40,783 nucleotides of DNA from Paracoccaceae bacterium (lineage in GTDB: Bacteria > Pseudomonadota > Alphaproteobacteria > Rhodobacterales > Rhodobacteraceae), in contig JANSYF010000029.1 of assembly GCA_024742575.1 (NCBI GenBank), forward strand, positions 1-40,783, given 5' to 3'. Position numbers and translations under genes: made by a program. The notes under the pieces are model-generated. The model worked only from the letters and a program-made list of their open reading frames with translations, was not told the origin of the DNA and did no database searches. This document shows, one piece after another, positions 17,700-24,705 of the stretch. Positions within the stretch are counted from its first letter, which is position 1; each line of letters opens with the position of its first letter.

Positions 17700-17846
17700 T
17701 TACTTGTACTTGCCTGTGTATGCAGGTTCGTGGCTGATCGGCTCTGGGTCGATAACCACAAACTCTTCTTCGGCCTGCTTGTGCCCGCACGCGGACAAAA
17801 CTGCAAACAAACCAACTGCGGCAAGAAGCTTGATGCTCTTTGACAT
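17700..17846 (-). CDS. 48-residue lipoprotein in the pcc cluster
   Basis: A very short gene encoding MSKSIKLLAAVGLFAVLSAC followed by GHKQAEEEFVVIDPEPISHE and PAYTGKYK. The first 20 residues are a lipoprotein signal with the LSAC lipobox (Cys20), leaving a mature peptide of only 29 residues, acidic then lysine-rich at the end. AGGAGA lies about 5 nt before the ATG, a strong ribosome site, and a terminator follows. Signal, lipobox, ribosome site and terminator together make a real gene likely despite its size. Function is unknown. It sits 214 nt from the gene toward pccB, so it probably has its own promoter in that gap. Confidence 0.8.
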   Translation of the reverse strand: MSKSIKLLAAVGLFAVLSACGHKQAEEEFVVIDPEPISHEPAYTGKYK

Positions 17847-18060
17847 CTAGTTCTCCTGTCAGGTTCAAAGGACCCAACAAGACCTGCTGGTCCTGCCTGT
17901 CCTCGGTTCGAGGTAGTGACTGCTTGGGTGCAGTCCGCCTTAGAATATCCTGAAATCATGGGAAAAAGATATCCACAGCCCGCAACATCGCGGCTCTGTG
18001 ACGCAAAAGACTCAAACCGAACTCGGCCTGCACGAAGTGTCGCAACATGTTGTGGAAGCA

Positions 18061-18738
18061 TCAAAAAAACTCCAAGATGCAGGTCTCGCCTTCGATGCGA
18101 TAGGCCTCGAAAAACTGGGTGACGTCTTCGGTGGCGACGCCAAATTCGGTCTCTTCCTGGCTAAAGGAAATCACGATCTGGTTTGGCTGCGGGCCGACAT
18201 CCGGTGACAGACGCGGGATCGCGAATGTCTCGCACAGATGGTGCATGTCGATTTCCACATCCTCGTATTCCCGGCCCTCCTGCCCGATCTCGGGCGTCAC
18301 AAAACGAAAGCGGTAGACTAGGCCATTTCCCGGCCGGTCCCACAGCATCTCGTGAAACATCACGGGTTGACCCGAAGGCACATCCAGCGGCTCGGAGGCG
18401 AAAACAGGCAGCGCCAGCATCATTGCAAACACATGCACCGAGTGCTTGCACGCACCAGCCCAACGAAGCCAGCGATCCCGCTTACGCGGGTCGTTCAGCA
18501 CCGCATGCAGCCGCTCTGACACACAGGCGGATTGACTGGACCGGGGCAAACGGCCACCTGCCGTGACGCGCATCACATCCTCAAGACGCTCCACCCGCAC
18601 AACAGGCGAAAAGCCCCTCACCCGCTGCAACGCCCGCCACATATCCTGCCGAACCTGTCGCGCCAGACGGCCCGCATCACAAAGTGGAAGGTCTGACACA
18701 ACCGACACATCAAAGCGCGCAGGAAGGTGCCGCGCCAT
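18061..18738 (-). CDS. Hypothetical protein: cytoplasmic N-half joined to DUF6497-like half
   Basis: A 225-residue open frame. Residues 1-95 (MARHLPARFDVSVVSDLPLC onward, with RQDMWRALQRVRGFSPVVRV) look like a stand-alone soluble Rhodobacterales protein ending near DRWLRWAG. After a short hydrophobic stretch (HVFAMMLALPVFA, about 105-117) comes a DUF6497-like part: LDVPSGQPVMFHEMLWDRPG, YRFRFVTPEIGQEGREYEDV and a C-terminal FEAYRIEGETCILEFF. In relatives, as far as I recall, these are two adjacent genes, the second exported. Here they are in one frame; the second half could instead start at an internal GTG. I chose ATG 18738, which has GAGGGGGG about 6 nt upstream. Next to pccB, same strand. 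Confidence 0.65.
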   Translation of the reverse strand: MARHLPARFDVSVVSDLPLCDAGRLARQVRQDMWRALQRVRGFSPVVRVERLEDVMRVTAGGRLPRSSQSACVSERLHAVLNDPRKRDRWLRWAGACKHSVHVFAMMLALPVFASEPLDVPSGQPVMFHEMLWDRPGNGLVYRFRFVTPEIGQEGREYEDVEIDMHHLCETFAIPRLSPDVGPQPNQIVISFSQEETEFGVATEDVTQFFEAYRIEGETCILEFF

Positions 18739-18829
18739 AGTAAGCCCCCCCTCATCACGCAAAATATGCCACCCGTTTCGACCCATTTGATCCCATTTGC
18801 CGCGTGCGTGCTCACACGCACCCCATCCC

Positions 18830-20362
18830 TTAGAGCGGAATATTATCGTGTTTCTTCCACGGCATTTCTTGCTTCTTCGAGCGAAGCGCAGCGAATGCCC
18901 GCGCGACCCGTTTGCGCGTGCTGCGCGGTTGGATCACCTCGTCGATAAAGCCACGTTCCGCAGCCACAAACGGGTTGGCAAATCGGTCTTCATATTCGGC
19001 CGTGTGTGCCGCGATCTTTTCGGCATTGCCTGAATCCGCGCGGTGAATGATCTCGGTCGCGCCCTTGGCACCCATAACGGCGATCTCGGATGTGGGCCAC
19101 GCATAGTTCACATCTGCCCGCAGGTGTTTAGACGCCATAACCACATAGGCCCCGCCATAGCTCTTACGGGTGATGACAGTCACCTTCGGCACGGTCGCTT
19201 CGCCATAAGCAAAGAGCAGCTTTGCACCGTGCTTGATCACGCCGTTGTATTCCTGCGACGTTCCGGGCAGGAAACCCGGCACATCCACCAACGACAGGAT
19301 CGGAATACCAAAGCAATCGCAGAAGCGCACGAACCGCGCCGCCTTGCGGGCGCTGTCGATGTCCAGAACACCCGCCAGCACCATCGGCTGGTTCGCCACC
19401 ACACCGACGGTCTGCCCTTCAAGACGGATAAACCCAGTGATGATGTTCTTGGCGAAGTCTTCCTGAATCTCGTAGAAATCGCTCTCATCCGCCAGCTTGA
19501 GGATCAGTTCCTTCATGTCATAGGGCGTGTTGGCGTTTTCCGGCACCAGCGTGTCAAGCGAGTCCTCTACCCGATCCACATCGTCAAAGAATGGCCGTGT
19601 CGGGCTGGGCTGACGATTGTTCAGCGGCAGAAAGTCGACAAGGCGGCGCACTTCGGCCAGCGCCTCAACATCGTTCTCGAACGCGCCATCCGCGACCGAG
19701 GATTTCTTGGTGTGGGTGGATGCACCGCCCAGTTCTTCGGCTGTGACCTGTTCATTGGTGACGGTCTTCACCACATCGGGACCGGTGACAAACATGTAGG
19801 ACGAATCCTTCACCATAAAGATGAAGTCGGTCATCGCAGGGCTGTAAACCGCACCACCCGCGCACGGCCCCATGATCACGCTGATCTGCGGCACCACACC
19901 GGACGCCATGATGTTGCGCTGGAACACCTCGCCATAACCGGCAAGGCTGTCGACGCCTTCTTGAATACGTGCACCACCCGAGTCGTTGATGCCAATGACC
20001 GGCGCACCGTTCTGCATCGCCATATCCATGATCTTGCAGATCTTCATCGCGTGGGTTGCGGACACCGATCCACCCAGAACCGTGAAGTCCTGAGAGAACA
20101 CATAGACCATGCGGCCATTGATCGTGCCCCAGCCGGTGACAACACCGTCCCCTGCGGGGCGGTTCTTCTCCATCCCGAAATCGGTACAACGGTGTGTGAC
20201 AAACATGTCGTATTCTTCAAAGCTGCCTTCATCGAGCAGCAGTTCGACCCGTTCACGCGCCGTCAGTTTGCCACGAGCGTGCTGCGCGTCGATACGTTTT
20301 TGCCCGCCACCCAGCCGGGCATCGGCGCGGCGGGTTTCCAACTCTTGCAGAATATCTTTCAT
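18830..20362 (-). CDS. pccB: Propionyl-CoA carboxylase beta subunit (carboxyltransferase)
   Basis: A 510-residue carboxyltransferase subunit that moves CO2 from carboxybiotin on PccA to propionyl-CoA, giving methylmalonyl-CoA. The crotonase-fold signatures are present: [20 protein letters not shown] (N-domain oxyanion region), [16 protein letters not shown], then [20 protein letters not shown] and [19 protein letters not shown] in the C-domain. Length and C-terminus (KKHDNIPL) match PccB. AAGGGACGG precedes the ATG. The upstream region contains TTTGCAAA-type elements at 20428-20480, so this gene is likely under control of the ScfR/PccR-like protein at 21822-23219. It is separated from pccA by four small genes, a split arrangement. 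Confidence 0.96.
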   Translation of the reverse strand: MKDILQELETRRADARLGGGQKRIDAQHARGKLTARERVELLLDEGSFEEYDMFVTHRCTDFGMEKNRPAGDGVVTGWGTINGRMVYVFSQDFTVLGGSVSATHAMKICKIMDMAMQNGAPVIGINDSGGARIQEGVDSLAGYGEVFQRNIMASGVVPQISVIMGPCAGGAVYSPAMTDFIFMVKDSSYMFVTGPDVVKTVTNEQVTAEELGGASTHTKKSSVADGAFENDVEALAEVRRLVDFLPLNNRQPSPTRPFFDDVDRVEDSLDTLVPENANTPYDMKELILKLADESDFYEIQEDFAKNIITGFIRLEGQTVGVVANQPMVLAGVLDIDSARKAARFVRFCDCFGIPILSLVDVPGFLPGTSQEYNGVIKHGAKLLFAYGEATVPKVTVITRKSYGGAYVVMASKHLRADVNYAWPTSEIAVMGAKGATEIIHRADSGNAEKIAAHTAEYEDRFANPFVAAERGFIDEVIQPRSTRKRVARAFAALRSKKQEMPWKKHDNIPL

Positions 20363-20427
20363 GGACCGTCCCTTTGTCGCTTTGCGGCGAACATACTGCG
20401 ACGGGGCATAGCCTCAAGTGTTAAAGA

Positions 20428-20440
20428 GCAAATTTGCAAA
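20428..20440. promoter_or_regulatory. ScfR/PccR-type operator near pccB
   Basis: GCAAATTTGCAAA contains the palindrome GCAAATTTGC and one TTTGCAAA element, 66 nt upstream of the pccB ATG. PccR of Rhodobacter sphaeroides is reported to bind TTTGCAAA pairs upstream of pccB, and a PccR-like gene lies 1.4 kb away. Confidence 0.75.
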
Positions 20441-20457
20441 CTATGAAAATCAACCCG

Positions 20458-20480
20458 TTTGCAAATTGCAAAACTGCAAA
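20458..20480. promoter_or_regulatory. Tandem GCAAA operator cluster between pccB and the exporter gene
   Basis: TTTGCAAA (20458-20465) followed by TTGCAAAACTGCAAA (20466-20480) gives three GCAAA units at 7-8 bp steps. The 15-mer recurs exactly at 21793-21807 upstream of the regulator gene, which supports one regulator acting at both places. Confidence 0.75.
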
Positions 20481-20482
20481 TT

Positions 20483-20535
20483 GTATCGTTACGCCTGTCT
20501 ATATGGACATTCCTCAACCGCAGGCGTAGCGATAC
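20483..20535 (+). promoter_or_regulatory. 15-bp inverted repeat before the MFS gene start
   Basis: GTATCGTTACGCCTG (20483-20497) pairs with CAGGCGTAGCGATAC (20521-20535) with one G-U wobble and a 23-nt loop. The right arm ends 3 nt before the ATG at 20539, where a ribosome-binding site should be. It may hide the start, act as an operator, or both. The left arm abuts the last GCAAA operator. Confidence 0.6.
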
Positions 20536-20538
20536 GTA

Positions 20539-21765
20539 ATGAGTTACGCCTCTAAGGTCCGATTTCTCGACCGAACCACACCGCCGCATATTGTCACACT
20601 GATCCTGCTTGCAGGGCTTTCGGCGTTGGTGATGAACATTTTCCTGCCGTCCCTGCCAAACATGACGGCCTATTTTCAGACCGAATACTGGCTGATGCAA
20701 TTGTCGGTGGCGGTTTATCTGGCGGTGAACGCAGTTCTGCAAATCCTGATCGGCCCGATCTCGGACAAGATGGGCCGTCGCCCCGTGATCCTGTGGGGAA
20801 TCGGGGGGTTTTGCGTGGCGACCTTGGGCTGCATCTATGCGCCCGACATCTACACCTTCCTTGGCTTCCGCATGGCGCAGGCGGTGATCGTAACCGCCAT
20901 GGTGCTTAGCCGCGCCGTGGTGCGTGATTGTGTGCCGCAGGATCAGGCGGCGTCGATGATTGGCTACGTGACCATGGGTATGGCCGTGGTGCCGATGATC
21001 GGCCCGGCTTTTGGCGGCGTACTGGACCAGTATTTCGGCTGGCAGGCGAATTTCTGGCTGCTGCTGATCCTAGGTCTCGCGCTGTTCTGGCTGACGTGGA
21101 GCGATCTGGGCGAAACCGCCAAAGTCAGTGGCCTGACCCTTGGCCAACAATTCGCGCAATACCCCGAGCTTTTGTCCAGCCCGCGCTTTTGGGGCTACGC
21201 CATCGCATCGGGCATGTCGTCGGGTGCGTTCTTCGCCTATTTGGGCGGCGCACCTTACGTGGGTACCGAAGTGTTCGGCATGTCGCCTGCTGTTCTGGGC
21301 TTCTTCTTTGGCGCGCCTGCGATTGGGTACTTCCTTGGGAACTTTGTTTCAGGCCGCTATTCCGCGCGGATCGGGGTGAACCGAATGGTGTTCATCGGCA
21401 CGCTGATTAATTGCACAGGGATCCTGCTGTCGATGCTGATGTTCGGGCTTGGTCTTGGGTCAGAATGGACATTCTTCGGCTTTATGACCTTTGTCGGTCT
21501 CGGCAACGGCATGACCATCCCAAACGCAACAGCTGGCATGCTGTCGGTACGTCCGCATCTTGCCGGAACGGCATCCGGTCTTGGCGGCGCAATCATGCTG
21601 GGCGGAGGCGCGGGACTGTCGGCCTTGGCGGGCGCGCTGCTGGTCGAAGGCTCGGGCCCATGGCCTCTGCTTTGGATTATGTTGGCCACTGCGATCTGCG
21701 CCATCGTCGCGATCCGGCTGGTGATCTGGCGATCCGCCCAACTGGCGGGACTGGACAGCGCCTAG
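20539..21765 (+). CDS. MFS exporter, Bcr/CflA drug-resistance family
   Basis: A 408-residue major-facilitator transporter with about 12 membrane helices. Helix 1 begins after LDRTTPPHIVTLILLAGLSA, and NIFLPSLPNMTAYF followed by GPISDKMGRRPVI (motif A in the loop between helices 2 and 3) is typical of the Bcr/CflA family of proton-driven drug exporters. Its position between pccB and the ScfR-like gene, with operators on both sides, suggests control by acyl-CoA status and perhaps export of an organic acid or a related toxic product; that is inference from context. The start has no clear Shine-Dalgarno sequence and is overlapped by an inverted repeat at 20483-20535. Confidence 0.88.
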   Translation: MSYASKVRFLDRTTPPHIVTLILLAGLSALVMNIFLPSLPNMTAYFQTEYWLMQLSVAVYLAVNAVLQILIGPISDKMGRRPVILWGIGGFCVATLGCIYAPDIYTFLGFRMAQAVIVTAMVLSRAVVRDCVPQDQAASMIGYVTMGMAVVPMIGPAFGGVLDQYFGWQANFWLLLILGLALFWLTWSDLGETAKVSGLTLGQQFAQYPELLSSPRFWGYAIASGMSSGAFFAYLGGAPYVGTEVFGMSPAVLGFFFGAPAIGYFLGNFVSGRYSARIGVNRMVFIGTLINCTGILLSMLMFGLGLGSEWTFFGFMTFVGLGNGMTIPNATAGMLSVRPHLAGTASGLGGAIMLGGGAGLSALAGALLVEGSGPWPLLWIMLATAICAIVAIRLVIWRSAQLAGLDSA

Positions 21766-21769
21766 CGAA

Positions 21770-21807
21770 TTTGCAAACTCGGGCCTGACTGGTTGCAAAA
21801 CTGCAAA
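21770..21807. promoter_or_regulatory. ScfR/PccR-type operator upstream of the regulator gene
   Basis: TTTGCAAA at 21770-21777 and TTGCAAAACTGCAAA at 21793-21807 lie between the exporter stop (21765) and the regulator ATG (21822), so autoregulation is likely. Spacing between the two elements is 23 bp here and 33 bp in the pccB-side cluster, a difference of one helical turn. Confidence 0.72.
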
Positions 21808-21821
21808 GCCGCGAGGATCAC

Positions 21822-23219
21822 ATGGCCACCCAAAAGCTATACGCCGGCGCCAAGCTGCGCGAAATCCGCACCCGGCTGGGCATCACGCAACGCGATTTCG
21901 CGGCCAAGCTAGGCGTGTCCCTGCCTTATCTGAACCAGATGGAAAACAACAAGCGCCCGCTGTCCACCACGGTTGTGTTGGCACTGGCCCAGGAATTCGG
22001 CGTCGATGTCACGGAACTCGGCCAAGGCGATGCGGAACGGATGATTTCGGACATGCGCGAAGCACTGGCCGATCCGGTCTTTGCCGATGCTGCCCCCCCA
22101 ATCGCCGACCTGCGCCTGACCGCGTCCAACGCGCCGGGGCTCGCGCGGGCGTTTCTTGAACTGCACCGCGCCTACCGTCAGACCCACGAACGCCTCGCCT
22201 CGCTGGACGAGGCGCTGGGGCGCGAAGGTGCGCAATTGCAGCCCAGTCCTTGGGAAGAGGTGCGCGACTTCTTCCACTATTGCGACAATTACATCGACGC
22301 GGTGGACAAGGCCGCCGAACGTGTGGCGACCAAACTGACGGGGACCGACCGGGTGCGCGCCGCCATTCGCGGGCTGGAGGCCGAAGGACTTCATGTCAGG
22401 TTCGCCAATGCACCCGACCTGCGCAGGTTCGATGAGTTGCGACAAGAACTGACCCTGTCGTCACTCGCCGCTCCTGAAACCCAAACCTTTCAAATGATGC
22501 TGCAATTGGCGCTGACCCGGCATGGAAAGCTGCTGGATGCAACGCTTGATCTGGGCCGGTTTCAATCCGACGCCGCCCGTGACATCGCGCGATTGGGGCT
22601 TGCGAATTATTTTGCCGGGGCAGCGGTGATGCCATACGGGCAATTCCTGCAAGCCGCACATGACACGCGCCACGATCTGGAATTGATGGCCCGCCGGTTC
22701 GGAGCCTCGATCGAACAGGTGGCGCATCGCCTGTCGACCCTGCAACGGCCCGGAGCCAAGGGCATCCCGTTCTTCTTTGTTCGGGTCGATCAGGCGGGCA
22801 CAATCACCAAGCGCCATTCGGCCACGCGGTTGCAGTTCGCGCGGTTCGGCGGGGCCTGCCCGCTTTGGAACGTGCACCGTGCGTTTGAAACGCCGGGGCG
22901 GTTCCTGCGGCAATTGGCGGAAACGCCTGATGGGGTGCGATACATTTCGCTGGCGCGGGATGTGTCGAAAACCGGCGGTCATTTCGGAGCGCCTGTGCGC
23001 CGCTATGCGATTGCTTTGGGATGTGAGGTCAAACATGCAGGCGCATTGGTCTATGCGGATGGTCTGGACCTGAACCGCGACGGGGCGTTCGAGCCCATTG
23101 GGATTTCCTGCCGGATTTGCGAGCGGTCGAACTGCCACCAACGCTCGGTTCCGCCGTTGGAGCGCAAACTGACGATCCAGACGCACCGGCGCGGGATCTT
23201 GCCTTACGAGTTGAATTGA
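21822..23219 (+). CDS. pccR: Short-chain fatty acyl-CoA regulator (ScfR family, PccR/RamB-like)
   Basis: A 465-residue transcription factor. Residues about 10-62 are an XRE-type helix-turn-helix (LREIRTRLGITQRDFAAKLG, then VSLPYLNQMENNKRPLS). The middle holds an IrrE/ImmA-like region in which the HExxH zinc motif is replaced by ANYFAGAAVMPY, followed by FGASIEQVAHRLSTLQRPG, as in RamB-type regulators rather than proteases. The C-terminal DUF2083 part has CRICERSNCHQRS, a possible metal or redox cluster. PccR in R. sphaeroides activates propionyl-CoA carboxylase genes, sensing acyl-CoA. Location beside pccB and the TTTGCAAA-type operators fit that role. GAGG precedes the ATG by 5 nt. The symbol is by analogy. 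Confidence 0.9.
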   Translation: MATQKLYAGAKLREIRTRLGITQRDFAAKLGVSLPYLNQMENNKRPLSTTVVLALAQEFGVDVTELGQGDAERMISDMREALADPVFADAAPPIADLRLTASNAPGLARAFLELHRAYRQTHERLASLDEALGREGAQLQPSPWEEVRDFFHYCDNYIDAVDKAAERVATKLTGTDRVRAAIRGLEAEGLHVRFANAPDLRRFDELRQELTLSSLAAPETQTFQMMLQLALTRHGKLLDATLDLGRFQSDAARDIARLGLANYFAGAAVMPYGQFLQAAHDTRHDLELMARRFGASIEQVAHRLSTLQRPGAKGIPFFFVRVDQAGTITKRHSATRLQFARFGGACPLWNVHRAFETPGRFLRQLAETPDGVRYISLARDVSKTGGHFGAPVRRYAIALGCEVKHAGALVYADGLDLNRDGAFEPIGISCRICERSNCHQRSVPPLERKLTIQTHRRGILPYELN

Positions 23220-23226
23220 GCGCAGG

Positions 23227-23246
23227 GCGATGCGTCAACGCATCGC
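23227..23246. terminator. Palindrome after the pccR-like gene
   Basis: GCGATGCGTCAACGCATCGC, a 9-bp stem with CA loop, starts 8 nt after the regulator stop. A shorter copy of the same core, TCCGTCAACGGA, follows at 23252-23263. Likely transcript-end structures between convergent genes. Confidence 0.55.
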
Positions 23247-23267
23247 GTGTATCCGTCAACGGAAACA

Positions 23268-23300
23268 CTGGGGGCCAGCCCCCAGACCCCCGAAGTATTT
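23268..23300. repeat. Rhodobacterales-type C/G-rich palindromic repeat
   Basis: CTGGGGGCCAGCCCCCAG (23268-23285) followed by ACCCCCGAAGTATTT. I recognise this layout (G5/C5 palindrome, then CCCCCGAAGTATTTTG) as a repeat common at gene ends in Rhodobacteraceae. It may serve as a bidirectional terminator between the regulator and the convergent amidase gene. Confidence 0.6.
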
Positions 23301-23315
23301 TGAAACCAGAGAAGA

Positions 23316-24011
23316 TCAGGACGCCGCGACAGGCCAGCGCTGTGCGAGATTGGCCATGATTGCGCGGTCGGTGTTATCCAGCGGACCAGCGGCATTTGGA
23401 CGGAACCGCAGGCGAAAGCTATGCAGCAGGGTGTCGAGCGGCACATCGGCGGTATAACCGAAGCGGCGGGCGTTTTGTGCGAAATCACCATCGCCGTGCG
23501 CTTCGGGCCAGACCGCCAGCCCTTGGCGGGCAAGCCGCATCCAGTCGAACCGTGCGCCGGGGTCGATCTTGCGCCCCGGTGCCATGTCGGAATGGCCGAT
23601 CACCCGTTCCGGCGGGATCGCGTGGCGCTGCATGATTTCGTCGATTAGCGTGTCGAGCGCGTCCATCTGTTTGGCGGCAAAGGGCGTGCTGCCCGTGTTG
23701 GATATCTCGATCCCGATGGAGCGGGAGTTCACGTCCGTGACCGGACCCCATGCCCCTGCCCCCGCATGCCAGGCGCGGTCGCTCTCATCCACCAAGTGCC
23801 AGACGGTGCCATCCGGCCCCAGCACGTAATGGGCCGAGACCTGTGCATCGGTATGGCACAGCCAGTCCCGCGCTTTTTCAGCACAGTCCATGGCGGTGTA
23901 ATGCAGGACGATCAGATCAGGCCGCGCAGAATCACGCCGCGGCCCACAATTGGGCGAGGGATGCCAGAGCGGCGTCAGTTGCGCACCGCGCGAAACGGTG
24001 CGGGATCCCAA
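23316..24011 (-). CDS. N-acetylmuramoyl-L-alanine amidase (AmpD-like)
   Basis: A zinc amidase of the Amidase_2 family, about 231 residues. DLIVLHYTAM gives the first zinc His (residue 37), SAHYVLGPDGTVWHLVDESD and NSRSIGIEISNTGS the conserved core, and RVIGHSDMAPGRKIDPGARF the remaining ligands and catalytic region. A C-terminal extension (FGYTADVPLDTLLHSFRLRF, FRPNAAGPLDNTDRAIMANL) resembles a peptidoglycan-binding fold. It would cleave the bond between MurNAc and the stem peptide in cell-wall recycling. No signal peptide is seen. The start is uncertain: the only in-frame candidate is TTG 24011, which overlaps the upstream gene by 37 nt and has no clear ribosome site. Confidence 0.88.
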   Translation of the reverse strand: MGSRTVSRGAQLTPLWHPSPNCGPRRDSARPDLIVLHYTAMDCAEKARDWLCHTDAQVSAHYVLGPDGTVWHLVDESDRAWHAGAGAWGPVTDVNSRSIGIEISNTGSTPFAAKQMDALDTLIDEIMQRHAIPPERVIGHSDMAPGRKIDPGARFDWMRLARQGLAVWPEAHGDGDFAQNARRFGYTADVPLDTLLHSFRLRFRPNAAGPLDNTDRAIMANLAQRWPVAAS

Positions 24012-24682
24012 GAGCAGGCAAAGCCATCCCCATCGGGATCAAGGTTTTGGCGATCCCGTTCTGGCCCGCCATTGGCAAGAAACTCCTCTTGCGCCAGATC
24101 TGCCGAGGTGAAGGCCGCGCAATTGCGCAGATGCCGATTTTCAGACGAGAAAGACGAGCGCCGGTAAATCGGCGCACCTTTTGGGTTCGTTGTTTGCAGC
24201 GCATAGGCCACGATGTTGGGCGTGTTGCTGCCCGGGCGGGTTGGCAGCGCTTCGGGTGCGATGATCTGATAACGGGCGCGGTTTTGCGCAATCAGAGCTG
24301 CGTCGCCTTCGATGCTACGGGTGTTGGCGACCGCATCGAAGCTGTTTTCTTCCGAAATTCCGGCAGCATTGGCCACGATCTGCGGCGCGGGATTGCCGGG
24401 CGAAGCCTGAACAGGCTCGACACCCGAATTGGCGCGGCGCGCCTCAAGATCAGCGGCATCCAGCGGACCTGTGGCAGACAACGGCGCACCTGTCACAGTC
24501 GGCGGCGCGCCAATGGTTGTCGGGGCAGCGCGGCCTTCGAGCACCGCATCGCGTTGCTGCTGGTAGCCATCGATCCGATCGAAGCCCACAGCGCTATCAG
24601 GGACGCTGGGACTGCACGCGGTAAGGACCAACAGGGCTGCGCCCCCGGCCCATGCGCGGATAATGCCGTGTGTCTGGATCAT
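23975..24682 (-). CDS. Excalibur-domain lipoprotein
   Basis: A 235-residue protein. The N-terminus (MIQTHGIIRAWAGGAALLVL, then TACSPS) is a lipoprotein signal with the LTAC lipobox. A long proline/alanine-rich, disordered-looking region (about 25-150) leads to a C-terminal Excalibur-type calcium-binding domain: RNCAAFTSADLAQEEFLANG, then NLDPDGDGFACSWDP, with the D-x-D-x-D-G loop and two conserved cysteines. The disordered region may span the periplasm or reach the wall. I chose ATG 24682 because it starts the signal and GAGG lies about 8 nt upstream; an ATG at 24694 is also possible. It begins 23 nt after gatA's stop, and may be cotranscribed with it. Confidence 0.85.
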   Translation of the reverse strand: MIQTHGIIRAWAGGAALLVLTACSPSVPDSAVGFDRIDGYQQQRDAVLEGRAAPTTIGAPPTVTGAPLSATGPLDAADLEARRANSGVEPVQASPGNPAPQIVANAAGISEENSFDAVANTRSIEGDAALIAQNRARYQIIAPEALPTRPGSNTPNIVAYALQTTNPKGAPIYRRSSFSSENRHLRNCAAFTSADLAQEEFLANGGPERDRQNLDPDGDGFACSWDPAPFRAVRN

Positions 24683-24705
24683 GTCCTGCCTCATTCGGCG
24701 TAAAG

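Noticed and set aside
17847-18060. tRNA suggested by GGTTCGAGG near 17905
   Set aside because: No acceptor or anticodon stems fit around it; only an isolated T-loop-like string and a small hairpin.
21822-23219. Regulator as an active ImmA/IrrE-type protease
   Set aside because: The HExxH zinc motif is absent; the region reads ANYFAGAAVMPY as in RamB-type regulators.
11670-23219. pcc/mutase region as a recently acquired island
   Set aside because: No integrase, tRNA, direct repeats or visible shift in base or codon use; these are core Rhodobacterales genes.
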